From Bdellovibrionaceae bacterium UBA5009 (GTDB taxonomy: Bacteria; Bdellovibrionota; Bdellovibrionia; Bdellovibrionales; Bdellovibrionaceae): 17,998 bases of DNA. Below are positions 7,730 to 14,233 of the stretch, piece after piece. The stretch spans positions 55,850-73,847 of the forward strand of contig DGYJ01000029.1 in the NCBI GenBank assembly GCA_002396665.1, read 5' to 3'. Position 1 is the first letter of the stretch, and every line of letters begins with the position of its first letter. The translations under genes and the position numbers were made by a program. The notes under the pieces were generated by a model. The model had not been told where the DNA came from and searched no databases. It saw nothing but the letters and a program-made list of their open reading frames with translations.

Positions 7730-8422
7730 TTACAGAATAACTTCCATTCCGAAATAAACTACAGCAGTCAAAATAAATCCCGCAGTGATGACACCTTTCA
7801 CTGTAGTGATGGGGCCAAGTTTGCCTTTTAACGCATTGTACTCAAGCGCGCCAAGAACGACTAATAGAAAAATATAATAGGTTGTTTGGTTCGCTAGATC
7901 CATTTCGATGGATAAGTGAGGTGCTGCCACCATGAAAAACAACATAGGAATCGAAAACAATGTGTTCGTTCGTGAGGCAAGCAAAGCAGCAGCTCCAGCG
8001 GCAGCGGCCTCAGGGATTGCAGATCCGCCACCAGCAACTTGAGTCGCTGATTGGATGACTATTTTTTGTTTTGGCCAAATTTGAAACCAAACATTTGCCC
8101 ACATTAATGTTCCGAAAGCAGCGCCAGTAAGGATTTTAACTCCCCAGTCGCCTTGGATAGAAAAGCCAATTTTACTGGCTGTGTGAAGCATCAATAGCCC
8201 AGAAACAAATGTCCACATGGCTCCCCAGCGAAACCAGTAAAGTGCAACAGGTAGAAGTTTTTGCTGAACTTGGGACTTTGTCGGGGCATCAGTTTGTGCC
8301 ATAAAAGTCCCTTGGGTGAAGTTAAAGTAGTAAAGATGACCAATCCACATGATTCCAAAAAAGATATGAAGCCATTTTAAAACAAAATGGAGACCAGGAT
8401 ATGAGAAAATTGCCATTTCCAT
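7730..8422 (-). CDS. PuuD/urate-oxidase N-terminal-type membrane protein without cytochrome domain
   Basis: The protein (230 aa) resembles the membrane domain of PuuD, a cytochrome c-linked urate hydroxylase (PF06181-type). Shared features are the LKWLHIFFGIMWIGHLYYFNF opening helix (here residues 15-35), RWGAMWTFVSG, and GTLMWANVWFQIWPKQK. About six membrane helices can be seen (near 13-33, 63-83, 95-117, 154-170, 181-197, 207-228). His19, His29, His80 and His169 lie in or near helices and are candidate haem or metal ligands. Full PuuD is about 400 aa and ends with a cytochrome c domain; this protein stops after the membrane part, with no CxxCH. It may be a quinol- or haem-binding membrane protein of other function, so no gene symbol is given. 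The ATG at 8422 has GAAAGG seven bases upstream. A promoter with an overlapping 8-bp dyad lies upstream, so it is probably transcribed alone. Confidence 0.75.
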   Translation of the reverse strand: MEMAIFSYPGLHFVLKWLHIFFGIMWIGHLYYFNFTQGTFMAQTDAPTKSQVQQKLLPVALYWFRWGAMWTFVSGLLMLHTASKIGFSIQGDWGVKILTGAAFGTLMWANVWFQIWPKQKIVIQSATQVAGGGSAIPEAAAAGAAALLASRTNTLFSIPMLFFMVAAPHLSIEMDLANQTTYYIFLLVVLGALEYNALKGKLGPITTVKGVITAGFILTAVVYFGMEVIL

Positions 8423-8455
8423 TGAAGACCTTTCGTTAGATGTTAATCAGATTTA

Positions 8456-8498
8456 ACCTTAGGAATTGTAAGGAGTTAGGTCAATACGGGATTGACCT
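8456..8498 (-). promoter_or_regulatory. Promoter of the PuuD-like gene with a perfect 8-bp dyad over -35
   Basis: On the minus strand a -35 box TTGACC (8484-8479) and a -10-like TAAGGT (8461-8456) are 17 bp apart. The -35 lies in the inverted repeat AGGTCAAT (8478-8485) and ATTGACCT (8491-8498) with a 5-bp spacer. This arrangement would suit a dimeric repressor. The -10 is weak (3 of 6). Confidence 0.5.
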
Positions 8499-8549
8499 TC
8501 GGATATCTAGCGTCATGTCCTTTACCAGAAATTATCTGGAGCTGTTCCT

Positions 8550-9359
8550 TTAGACGTAGATGTCTGGGGCAGGTTTTTGTGTGGGGTCGATGGCGTAGTC
8601 GTTTGGATTTTGCCCCATTTTAACAATGATATCTTCATCAAGAAATAGGGATCCCGTGTCTTGATGTTGGGTTAAAATCCAGTGGGCTGCATTGGCCACG
8701 ATCTCTGGTCTACGGCTTTTTTTAATGGCCTCTGGGCCACCCAGTAAATTTTGAACGGCAGCAGTAGCAATTAAAGTTTTTGGCCAAAGACCATTGACAG
8801 GAATTTTATCAGCGCGAAATTCACCGGCCCATCCTTTAATCATTAAGCTAAGTCCGAATTTGCAAAGTGAATAGGGCATATAGGGGGCGAGCCACTTCTC
8901 TTCAAGGTTAAGGGGCGGGCAAAGTCCAAGAATTTTTGGCGAAGATGATTTTTTAAGATAGGGAAGTGCATGATGAATCGTAAGATAGGATCCGCGCACG
9001 ATCACGTTGTGCATAAGATCGAATTGTTTGGCCGTAATTTCAGGCGTTTTGTTTAAAATAATGGCACTTGCGTTCAATACAACAATGTCGATTCCGCCGA
9101 ATTTTTGAGCGCCCTGGTCGATGGCATTTTTAATCGAGTCCTCTTGGCGAACATCAACTTGCAGGGGAAGGGCTTTTCCACCTTTTTGTTTGATGCTTTC
9201 TGCAGCGGTATGGATAGTGCCTTCAAGTTTTGGGTGGGGATCGACGGTTTTAGAGGCAATAATGATGTTTGCGCCCTCGGCGGCAGCTTTTTCAGCAATG
9301 GCCAGGCCGATTCCGCGGGATGCTCCAGTGATAAAGAGAGTTTTGTTTTTTAAAGACAT
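8550..9359 (-). CDS. Short-chain dehydrogenase/reductase, HSDL2-like
   Basis: A classical SDR of 269 aa. TGASRGIG (11-18) binds NAD(P), VDV (68-70) and LNAS (95-98) follow, and Y163-x3-K167 is the catalytic pair. The C-terminal half (PPLNLEEKW, VNGLWPKTLIATAAV, LLGG) closely follows the hydroxysteroid dehydrogenase-like 2 group, whose bacterial members are linked with lipid and fatty-acid metabolism. Where that group has Ser-Pro-Pro-Leu-Asn (LSPPLN), this protein has LCPPLN, so the expected catalytic Ser is Cys147. The frame opens at 9470, but the ATG at 9359 has AGAGG upstream and starts exactly where SDRs start; the longer form would also run through the tRNA promoter. The following gene on this strand starts 127 bp later with its own promoter. 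Substrate unknown. Confidence 0.85.
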   Translation of the reverse strand: MSLKNKTLFITGASRGIGLAIAEKAAAEGANIIIASKTVDPHPKLEGTIHTAAESIKQKGGKALPLQVDVRQEDSIKNAIDQGAQKFGGIDIVVLNASAIILNKTPEITAKQFDLMHNVIVRGSYLTIHHALPYLKKSSSPKILGLCPPLNLEEKWLAPYMPYSLCKFGLSLMIKGWAGEFRADKIPVNGLWPKTLIATAAVQNLLGGPEAIKKSRRPEIVANAAHWILTQHQDTGSLFLDEDIIVKMGQNPNDYAIDPTQKPAPDIYV

Positions 9360-9448
9360 GATGATTCCTCTGGTCAGTTGTTTTTTTCGGGGTTTAAAGT
9401 CGATCTGTATCATTTCAGCTTTTATTTTCTGTCTTGTCCAAAAGAATC

Positions 9449-9477
9449 TTGACCCATTTCTGGAAAGCACCTATCTT
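9449..9477 (+). promoter_or_regulatory. Promoter of tRNA-fMet
   Basis: TTGACC (9449-9454) and TATCTT (9472-9477) are separated by exactly 17 bp and placed 16 bp before the first base of the mature tRNA. This is a good sigma70-type promoter. Confidence 0.75.
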
Positions 9478-9493
9478 CACCTTTCTTTCTTGT

Positions 9494-9576
<83 letters not shown>

Positions 9577-9616
9577 GGTTCTTCTACGGTTCTACTTCAG
9601 GTTCTTCACTAGGTTC
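9577..9616. repeat. Four degenerate GGTTC repeats next to the left att site
   Basis: GGTTC occurs at 9577, 9588, 9600 and 9612, inside loosely repeated units such as GGTTCTTCTAC, spaced 11-12 bp. They lie between the att core and the end of the LysR gene. They might be arm-type binding sites for an integrase or accessory protein; this is a guess. Confidence 0.45.
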
Positions 9617-9617
9617 A

Positions 9618-10481
9618 CTATTTAATGATTTCAACCAAACGGCGAAAATAAGCGGGCATTTCTTTTCTTGGATACCAGGCCAAAGCTTGTGGATCTTCGT
9701 AGACTTGTTTCTGATTAAGGGCGATGAGTTCCCCGCGAGCCAGATCTTTTTCGGCTACTTCTTGAGTCAAAGTTCCATAGCCAACACCAGCTTTTATTAA
9801 ACTAATTAAAGCAAAGTTGGTATTAGCAAAAAGACGATCAGGGCGGGCCGATTTCAAAAGATCATATTTTTTTAGATAATTGTGGGTTGTTAAATCTGAA
9901 TCGTAAAAATCAATGATTCTTTCTGACTTTATAATTTCACTCGTTTTTCTGTTTTTCCATTTTGAGCTAGCGACCAAGATATATTTGTCAGGTTTAAGCA
10001 TTTTGCTATCCATTTCAAGAACAACATCTTGAGGTGAAAGAATTGCGAGTTGAACAATTCCTTTTTTGAGAAGATCCACTCGATTTTCTTGGTCATCTAA
10101 ACGATAACTTAAGGCAAGATTTGGAAATTCCTTATAAATTCCCATGCACGAAGAAATAATTCTAGAGCTCACAATGCTTGTGGGCCCAGCCAAGGTCATT
10201 TGTACGATTGATTTGCTATGAGAACCCTCAATTTCGCTGAGAGTCTGACCTTCAAGGTCTAAGGCATTTTGACAGTATCGAAGAAGAGCTTGGCCTTCAT
10301 GGCTTAGCTTCATACCGGATCTAGATCGTATAAATAAGGTAATTGAAAGCTGTTTTTCAAGTGCGCGTATTCTTTGGGTTACACCAGTTTGTGTGATCTT
10401 AAGAGTCTTAGCTGCGCCATGAACAGTCCCTATTTTCGCAATTTCATAGAAGGCCTGAAGTTTTGAATCGAGTAAACTCAT
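9618..10481 (-). CDS. LysR-family transcriptional regulator
   Basis: At 287 aa this has normal LTTR length. The N-terminal winged helix-turn-helix is clear (residues 3-62: AFYEIAKIGTVHGAAKTLKI, TQTGVTQRIRALEKQL). The effector domain follows from about 90, with FANTNFALISLIKAGVGYGTL typical of the second subdomain. The motif order resembles ArgP/CysB-type regulators, but the ligand cannot be read. It is the first gene of the island after the tRNA and is divergent from a gene for a secreted protein, 98 bp away. LTTRs often control the divergent neighbour, so it probably regulates the operon at 10580-12243. No terminator is seen downstream. Confidence 0.9.
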   Translation of the reverse strand: MSLLDSKLQAFYEIAKIGTVHGAAKTLKITQTGVTQRIRALEKQLSITLFIRSRSGMKLSHEGQALLRYCQNALDLEGQTLSEIEGSHSKSIVQMTLAGPTSIVSSRIISSCMGIYKEFPNLALSYRLDDQENRVDLLKKGIVQLAILSPQDVVLEMDSKMLKPDKYILVASSKWKNRKTSEIIKSERIIDFYDSDLTTHNYLKKYDLLKSARPDRLFANTNFALISLIKAGVGYGTLTQEVAEKDLARGELIALNQKQVYEDPQALAWYPRKEMPAYFRRLVEIIK

Positions 10482-10485
10482 ATAT

Positions 10486-10512
10486 ATTCATCAATACATG
10501 ATAATAATGAAT
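10486..10512. promoter_or_regulatory. Possible LysR operator in the divergent intergenic region
   Basis: ATTCAT (10486-10491) and ATGAAT (10507-10512) form a 6-bp dyad with 15 bp between, right in front of the lysR start. LTTR sites are often AT-rich T-N11-A dyads; this one is only suggestive. Confidence 0.3.
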
Positions 10513-10523
10513 TATTCAACACA

Positions 10524-10552
10524 TTAAAACAAGGCTATTACGTCTTTATAAA
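10524..10552 (+). promoter_or_regulatory. Promoter of the secreted-protein operon
   Basis: TTAAAA (10524-10529) and TATAAA (10547-10552) are exactly 17 bp apart, and the start codon follows 28 bp after the -10. The -35 is weak, as expected for an activator-dependent promoter. Confidence 0.5.
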
Positions 10553-10579
10553 CGAATCTGACATTGAGAAAGGATCAGT

Positions 10580-11065
10580 ATGAAAACATTAGTAACAACT
10601 TTACTGCTCGGCATGTTGCTTGTAACGCCCAATGCATTTGCGGCCATTACATTTGATATTCAACCCAGCGAAATGAGAATCGGCTGCTTCAAAGACACTT
10701 TTTATTTGGGTATTAATAAACTAGCTAGCCTTACATATTCCCGTACTAAAGCTGTTGGCGTAAAGACAAATAATCCAGGACTTTGTATGGCGGCCAAACA
10801 ATACATTCAGTCCCTCGGACCCACGAAAGGAACTGTGGAATCAAAACTCGATAATGCAGATTATCCGATTAAAATCTTTCCATGCAATCTTGGAATGTCG
10901 TCATGTAAAGCAATTTACAGAAAGTCCGTCATCGAAACAATTGTTGTAAAAATCAACCAAGTTGTTCTTTATAACAAAGCCGAAGTCCCTGGTTCAAGGA
11001 CAGATCGCGTAGAAGAGTGGGACCCAAAAGACTGTCCACCGTATAAACCTGACTGTGATTTATAA
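10580..11065 (+). CDS. Secreted cysteine-rich protein, first gene of operon
   Basis: This 161-aa protein has a signal peptide ending NAFA (cleavage after residue 21). The mature part holds six cysteines (36, 69, 102, 109, 152, 159), enough for three disulfides, so it probably folds in the periplasm or outside. The C-terminus reads DPKDCPPYKPDC, echoed in the next gene. I do not recognise a family. The ATG has AAAGGA eight bases upstream. It is followed after 17 bp by a second secreted protein gene, and the LysR gene lies divergently upstream. Confidence 0.75.
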   Translation: MKTLVTTLLLGMLLVTPNAFAAITFDIQPSEMRIGCFKDTFYLGINKLASLTYSRTKAVGVKTNNPGLCMAAKQYIQSLGPTKGTVESKLDNADYPIKIFPCNLGMSSCKAIYRKSVIETIVVKINQVVLYNKAEVPGSRTDRVEEWDPKDCPPYKPDCDL

Positions 11066-11082
11066 AATAAGGAGCAAATAAA

Positions 11083-11622
11083 ATGAAACTTACACATATG
11101 AAAAAAATAATTTCTCTCATTTTCGTCACCTTGGCAATTCAGCCCATGGCATTTGCGATACCAGGAATACCTGAAGCTAGAATTGCCTGTCCTGGAAAGT
11201 TCTATGCCTCTGTTTTGTTTGGCCAAGATTATTCTCTGAGCGGGCCTCGTTTAAACAAATTTTCTGGAAAAGCAAATGTCATGGATTCTTCAAATATAAT
11301 GTATCGAGTATCAGGACATCAAGTCGTGAACAGAGTCATTGGTGATCCAGTCTTTTGGATTTTTACAATAAGAAGTGGTTCAAATGTCATTGATGTCAGC
11401 CTTAAACAAGAACATGATAATTTACGCAGTAACGCCTATGGCGATGTGATGGTTAATCTAGGAACTCCAATTGAGTTAAATTGCGTAATTGATGTTCAGC
11501 TTAATGGTGCAAATGCACCCAAGCCACCACCGCCGCATCCTTACCCTAGGTTTCGCCTTAGATCTGCGAACGAAGACCCATGTGATGAATCTCATCCACC
11601 ACCTTTTCCTAGATGCAGATAG
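11083..11622 (+). CDS. Secreted protein with proline-rich, two-cysteine tail
   Basis: The 179-aa product starts with a signal peptide ending MAFA (cleavage near residue 25). The mature part is beta-rich by appearance and has Cys36, Cys134, Cys167 and Cys178. From 146 on there is a proline-rich segment (KPPPPHPYP) and a tail with C167-x10-C178 (DPCDESH, PPPFPRC) that resembles the tail of the preceding protein. The Shine-Dalgarno AAGGAG (11069-11074) has an 8-bp spacing to the ATG at 11083, which decides against the ATG at 11098. No known family is recognised. Cotranscription with 10580-11065 is very likely. Confidence 0.75.
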   Translation: MKLTHMKKIISLIFVTLAIQPMAFAIPGIPEARIACPGKFYASVLFGQDYSLSGPRLNKFSGKANVMDSSNIMYRVSGHQVVNRVIGDPVFWIFTIRSGSNVIDVSLKQEHDNLRSNAYGDVMVNLGTPIELNCVIDVQLNGANAPKPPPPHPYPRFRLRSANEDPCDESHPPPFPRCR

Positions 11623-11641
11623 AAGTAACGGAGGTATATTC

Positions 11642-11905
11642 ATGAAACTATATCTGATTCACTGTGGATTTTATGATGAAGAAATTTCTGACGCAATTTA
11701 CGAATTCCACATCAATTTGCCAGTTGTTGCAGCTTCGTTAGAAGAAGCAAAATCGAAGGTTAGACAAAATACTATTTTTCAAAAGAAAAAGATGCATATT
11801 GATGGAATTCAAGAAATTAGTCAGGTGGATGGATTTAGACTGGATCTCGCGGCTATAGATGATAAATCTAGCCACATTCATAACATTCCATTTCGTGATC
11901 TATGA
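11642..11905 (+). CDS. DUF1543-type small protein
   Basis: The 87-aa protein (KLYLIHCGFYDEE at the start, HIDGIQEISQVDGFRLDL later) has the pattern of DUF1543: a short alpha/beta domain with a conserved H-(I/V)-D near the middle and VDG after it. No function is established. No signal peptide is present, so it is cytoplasmic, unlike the two genes before it. An in-frame ATG at 11489 would give a longer form inside the preceding gene, but GGAGG just before the ATG at 11642 marks the real start. Its stop overlaps the next start in ATGA (11902-11905), indicating translational coupling with the hydrolase-like gene. Confidence 0.75.
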   Translation: MKLYLIHCGFYDEEISDAIYEFHINLPVVAASLEEAKSKVRQNTIFQKKKMHIDGIQEISQVDGFRLDLAAIDDKSSHIHNIPFRDL

Positions 11906-12243
11906 AAAAAGCATTAATTCTTATCGACATTCAAGAGGGATTTAAAGATCCCTCTTGGGGCATAAGAAGTAATCCTCCCTTTGAAGAAAATGTAGAAAAA
12001 ATCTTAAAGCATTGGCGAAAAAACAAAAAGCCAGTAATTCATGTACAGCATTTGTCCAAAGAGCCAACCTCGCCTTTACGGCCGGAGCTTTTAGGTTCAA
12101 AATTTATGAACTTTGCAACGCCTATTGAAAGCGAACCTATTTTTCAAAAATCAGTCCACAGTGCATTCATTGGAACTGCTCTGTATGAACACCTCATCAG
12201 CAATGACATTCGCTCTTTAGCTTTTATTGGCTTGACTGCATGA
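11902..12243 (+). pseudogene. Truncated isochorismatase-family cysteine hydrolase
   Basis: The N-terminal 113 residues follow the isochorismatase/nicotinamidase fold. ALILIDIQEGF holds the catalytic Asp (D9), KPVIHVQH is the second strand, and FQKSVHSAFIGTAL holds the catalytic Lys (K83). The frame ends in LAFIGLTA then TGA. Family members normally continue GLTTxxCV, with the catalytic Cys a few residues on and another ~60-70 residues. That part is absent in all frames I read downstream, so a deletion or replacement has removed it. The product would lack the nucleophile and cannot be an active hydrolase of this type. The start overlaps the DUF1543 stop. A binding role for the remnant cannot be ruled out. 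Confidence 0.75.
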
Positions 12244-12544
12244 TGACTTTATTTTTAATCTGACATTCTTAAAGTCTCGCAAAAAGTCTATGAAAATAAA
12301 CTTTTCTGATCTTCCTCAGTCTACAAAAATAGACTCCGTTTAATTTTTCTTAAAAATTCTAAGGTCTTACCAGTTTCATGCTGATCTGGCACGAATTGGG
12401 TTTTCTTTGCATAAAGCAAACCTTCAGTTGATGTCCGAACATCAGCTCTGAAAAAGCACTTTCAGCCCTAATGGCTTGTTAAATCAGCTATTTAGTCGGC
12501 CTGGCCTGTGCATGGTAAAACTTTATCTAAAGGAGGATAGAAAT
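12244..12544. other. Structured intergenic stretch without a supported gene
   Basis: About 300 bp without a convincing gene. It holds a terminator-like hairpin (12318-12335), then a hairpin with a 9-bp stem and CCGA loop (12426-12447; TGATGT/ACATCA core). Two overlapping small hairpins follow: CTGAAA/TTTCAG at 12448-12465 and AGCC/GGCT near 12464-12476. The Shine-Dalgarno of the next gene (AAAGGAGG) ends it. Short open stretches may be remnants of lost genes. Confidence 0.5.
12318..12348 (+). terminator. Weak terminator after the isochorismatase remnant
   Basis: AGTCTA (12318-12323) and TAGACT (12330-12335) are perfect complements around CAAAAA. A T-rich tract (TTTAATTTTT) begins three bases later. 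The short AT-rich stem makes it weak. Confidence 0.4.
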
Positions 12545-12718
12545 ATGCAACAGAAAGTAAACCGAATCAAAAAAGGTGGCTTTGAACGACTTCGAAAACT
12601 GATCAAAGAAATTGAAAATAAGGTTCCGTCAGATGAGCTGATCAAAATCATTAACCAAACTGATAAACCCAAAAAAGTAGCGGCATCAAATTACAAAAAT
12701 ACAGATGTCGAGGCCTAG
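12545..12718 (+). CDS. Small antitoxin-like protein paired with the PIN gene
   Basis: A 57-aa basic helical protein (MQQKVNRIKKGGFERLRKL at the start, ELIKIINQTDKPKK later). No family is recognised with certainty. Size, charge and position immediately upstream of a PIN-domain gene fit an antitoxin of a VapBC-like module. The stop TAG is followed directly by the ATG of the PIN gene, so translation would be coupled. A TTG at 12476 in frame would add 23 residues, but a near-perfect Shine-Dalgarno (AAAGGAGG, ending about 8 bases before the ATG) fixes the start at 12545. Confidence 0.65.
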   Translation: MQQKVNRIKKGGFERLRKLIKEIENKVPSDELIKIINQTDKPKKVAASNYKNTDVEA

Positions 12719-13447
12719 ATGAAGATCCTACGCTCATTGGCAGACCTGAAGCAATTTTGCGATACTCTGCCACTAAAATTAAATTGCTTGGCCGACACGG
12801 GTTTTTTGTACGCAGCATCTTTCGACGACGACCGTCTTCATTAGAAAGCTGTCGAGACAACAATTTTGCTAGAACAAATTGATTCAGCCATTTTTGCCAA
12901 CGTTGTTAGCCGCATGGAATTTATCGATCTGATTTTTAGAAAGCTTGTCACTTATGGTGCAATTCAGCTTTATGAAAATAAACAAATTGATCGAACCAAT
13001 AAAAACTTAAACAATATGCTGAAAAGTATTCGAGACCAAAATACTTCTGAACGCAGTCTTGGTAAATCCTATAAGCTAGATGAAGCTAAACTTAAAAAAC
13101 TAAAACGCGAGCTGATGTTGACTGCTGGTGAAAAGTCTTGGCCGCAATTCTGTTCTGAATTTACAGATCAAATTTTAAAAAATGAATGGCAAATTTTAGA
13201 AGAAGAAATGGGTCTTAATTTTATTGAAATTATGGAGGGTGCAACAAATGCATACTTTAAAACACCAATCAGCTGGATGGATATGGTAGAAATCATGGGC
13301 CAACATGGAATGCGAGCCACCGATGCGATGATTGCGAACCTTTTTATAGGTAGCGAAATTCCGCTATTAATTACAACTGATAACGACTTTATCGATTGTT
13401 TTAGTCAGCAATTTGAAAACAAGAATAAGGCTGTTTATATTTTATAG
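12719..13447 (+). pseudogene. PIN-domain nuclease gene interrupted by one amber codon
   Basis: The frame from ATG 12719 runs 41 codons, meets TAG at 12842-12844 and continues open in the same frame to 13447. Read through, it would be a PIN-domain protein of about 242 residues with all four acidic positions: Asp in LADTGFLYA, Glu in SRMEFIDL, Asp in ATDAMIANL, and Asp in TTDNDF. PIN proteins are Mg-dependent RNases, often toxins. Translation from the TTG at 12866 would lose the first Asp and the first strand, so it should be inactive. It is longer than ordinary VapC (about 130 aa), with a charged helical insert between the Glu and the third Asp. A single nonsense change, or a sequencing error, is the simplest reading. 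Confidence 0.75.
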
Positions 13448-13735
13448 CCGGCTAAGCATAAAAAAATAAAATTCGATTTTGTTCTAATTGGTATTACCCC
13501 GATTTACTCTCACACCTTAAGGGCCTGTTTTGCGACCGAGCTATTAAAGCGAGGGGTCCCTGTGTCTCGGGTGATGCGAGTGGGTGGCTGGAAAAGTGTA
13601 AAAACAATGATGCACTACGTCCGCTTGGCTGGGATTGAAGATAAAGGGATCACTGACCCTTTAGATTTTCAGACCACAGAAGCTGACCTTAAAGCCGAAA
13701 ACGAGCGTCTAATGGCCGCTGTTGGTGAAAAATAA
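13448..13735 (+). pseudogene. Tyrosine recombinase (integrase), C-terminal fragment
   Basis: The frame, open from just after the PIN stop to TAA at 13733-13735, encodes the C-terminal catalytic end of a tyrosine recombinase. HTLRACFATELLKRGVPVSRV holds box II His and Arg (13511-13522), split here as HTLR then ATELLKRGV. GGWKS follows (Trp at the usual His/Trp position), then MMHY with the nucleophilic Tyr (codon 13616-13618). The N-terminal arm- and core-binding domains, the first catalytic Arg and any proper start are missing. It is the island's integrase remnant and lies about 100 bp before an att-like core. No function is expected. Confidence 0.82.
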
Positions 13736-13831
13736 AGCGAAGATACAAGATCAAATGCTAAGGTGATCCCTTTGACATCAAGAAGGCTTCCTCGGTACTT
13801 AAATACTTGAAAGTACTGATTGGCTTCAGAG

Positions 13832-13843
13832 GCAACCAATTTT
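13832..13843 (+). repeat. Internal att-like core
   Basis: GCAACCAATTTT matches the last 12 of the first 28 bases of the two flanking att copies, in the same direction. It lies about 100 bp behind the integrase fragment, where an att site would be expected. Only 12 bp match, so chance remains possible. Confidence 0.4.
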
Positions 13844-13864
13844 CTAATTCTGAGAATAACGGAC

Positions 13865-14233
13865 TCATGCTGCCTTTAAATCAAATTCAATATGCCCATA
13901 TTCTACAACGGGAGTTTTAACCGTGCGTCCAGAGACAGTTGACATTTTAATTGTTATCGCGCCAACGGCCTCAAAAAAAACAATAAGCTTATTGAGATTA
14001 GAAACATCCATATCGACGAGCTTCGCCAGTTCATAAACTGATTTTGGTTTATAAGTCAGTATGGCTGACAAGATGCCTAGGTTCTTTACGAAACGATCAA
14101 AGTTTTTCTTGTTATCGAAGGAAAGCTCAAAATGATCGCCTTTAAGCCGTCCTTTGCGGGCAACTTTTAATGCTTTCTTGAAGTCAGCCATAGTTTCCCC
14201 TGAAGACTTAATGGAAACAATCAATTTTTTCAT
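13865..14233 (-). CDS. tumA: TumA-like antitoxin, winged-helix DNA-binding protein (HVO_A0114 type)
   Basis: This 122-aa protein has an N-terminal segment (MKKLIVSIKSSGETMADF) followed by a winged helix-turn-helix from about residue 50 (ILSAILTYKPKSVYELAKLV, DVSNLNKLIVFFEAVGAI). The architecture is that of HVO_A0114-type proteins, which pair with TumE (DUF6516) toxins as the antitoxin and autoregulator. Its ATG overlaps the stop of the upstream gene (ATGA), and AGGAG lies eight bases before it, inside the toxin gene. Family knowledge predicts that it neutralises the toxin and binds the dyad at 14535-14568. No terminator is clear downstream. Naming is by family and context. Confidence 0.75.
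   Translation of the reverse strand: MKKLIVSIKSSGETMADFKKALKVARKGRLKGDHFELSFDNKKNFDRFVKNLGILSAILTYKPKSVYELAKLVDMDVSNLNKLIVFFEAVGAITIKMSTVSGRTVKTPVVEYGHIEFDLKAA

Noticed and set aside
9360..9470. N-terminally extended SDR start at 9470
   Set aside because: It would run through the tRNA-fMet promoter, and the ATG at 9359 has a good Shine-Dalgarno and matches the family start.
11489..11641. Longer start for the DUF1543 gene at 11489
   Set aside because: This part overlaps the coding end of the preceding secreted protein gene in another frame. The GGAGG before 11642 gives the better start.
12242..12341. Continuation of the isochorismatase gene in the +1 frame after 12240
   Set aside because: The frame stays open for about 33 codons but shows no Cys motif or isochorismatase pattern, so it is not a simple frameshift.
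12426..12490. Possible integron attC site from stacked hairpins and GTTAAAT at 12479
   Set aside because: GTTAAAT fits GTTRRRY, but no matching RYYYAAC partner is placed to form attC simple sites, and there is no cassette array or IntI.
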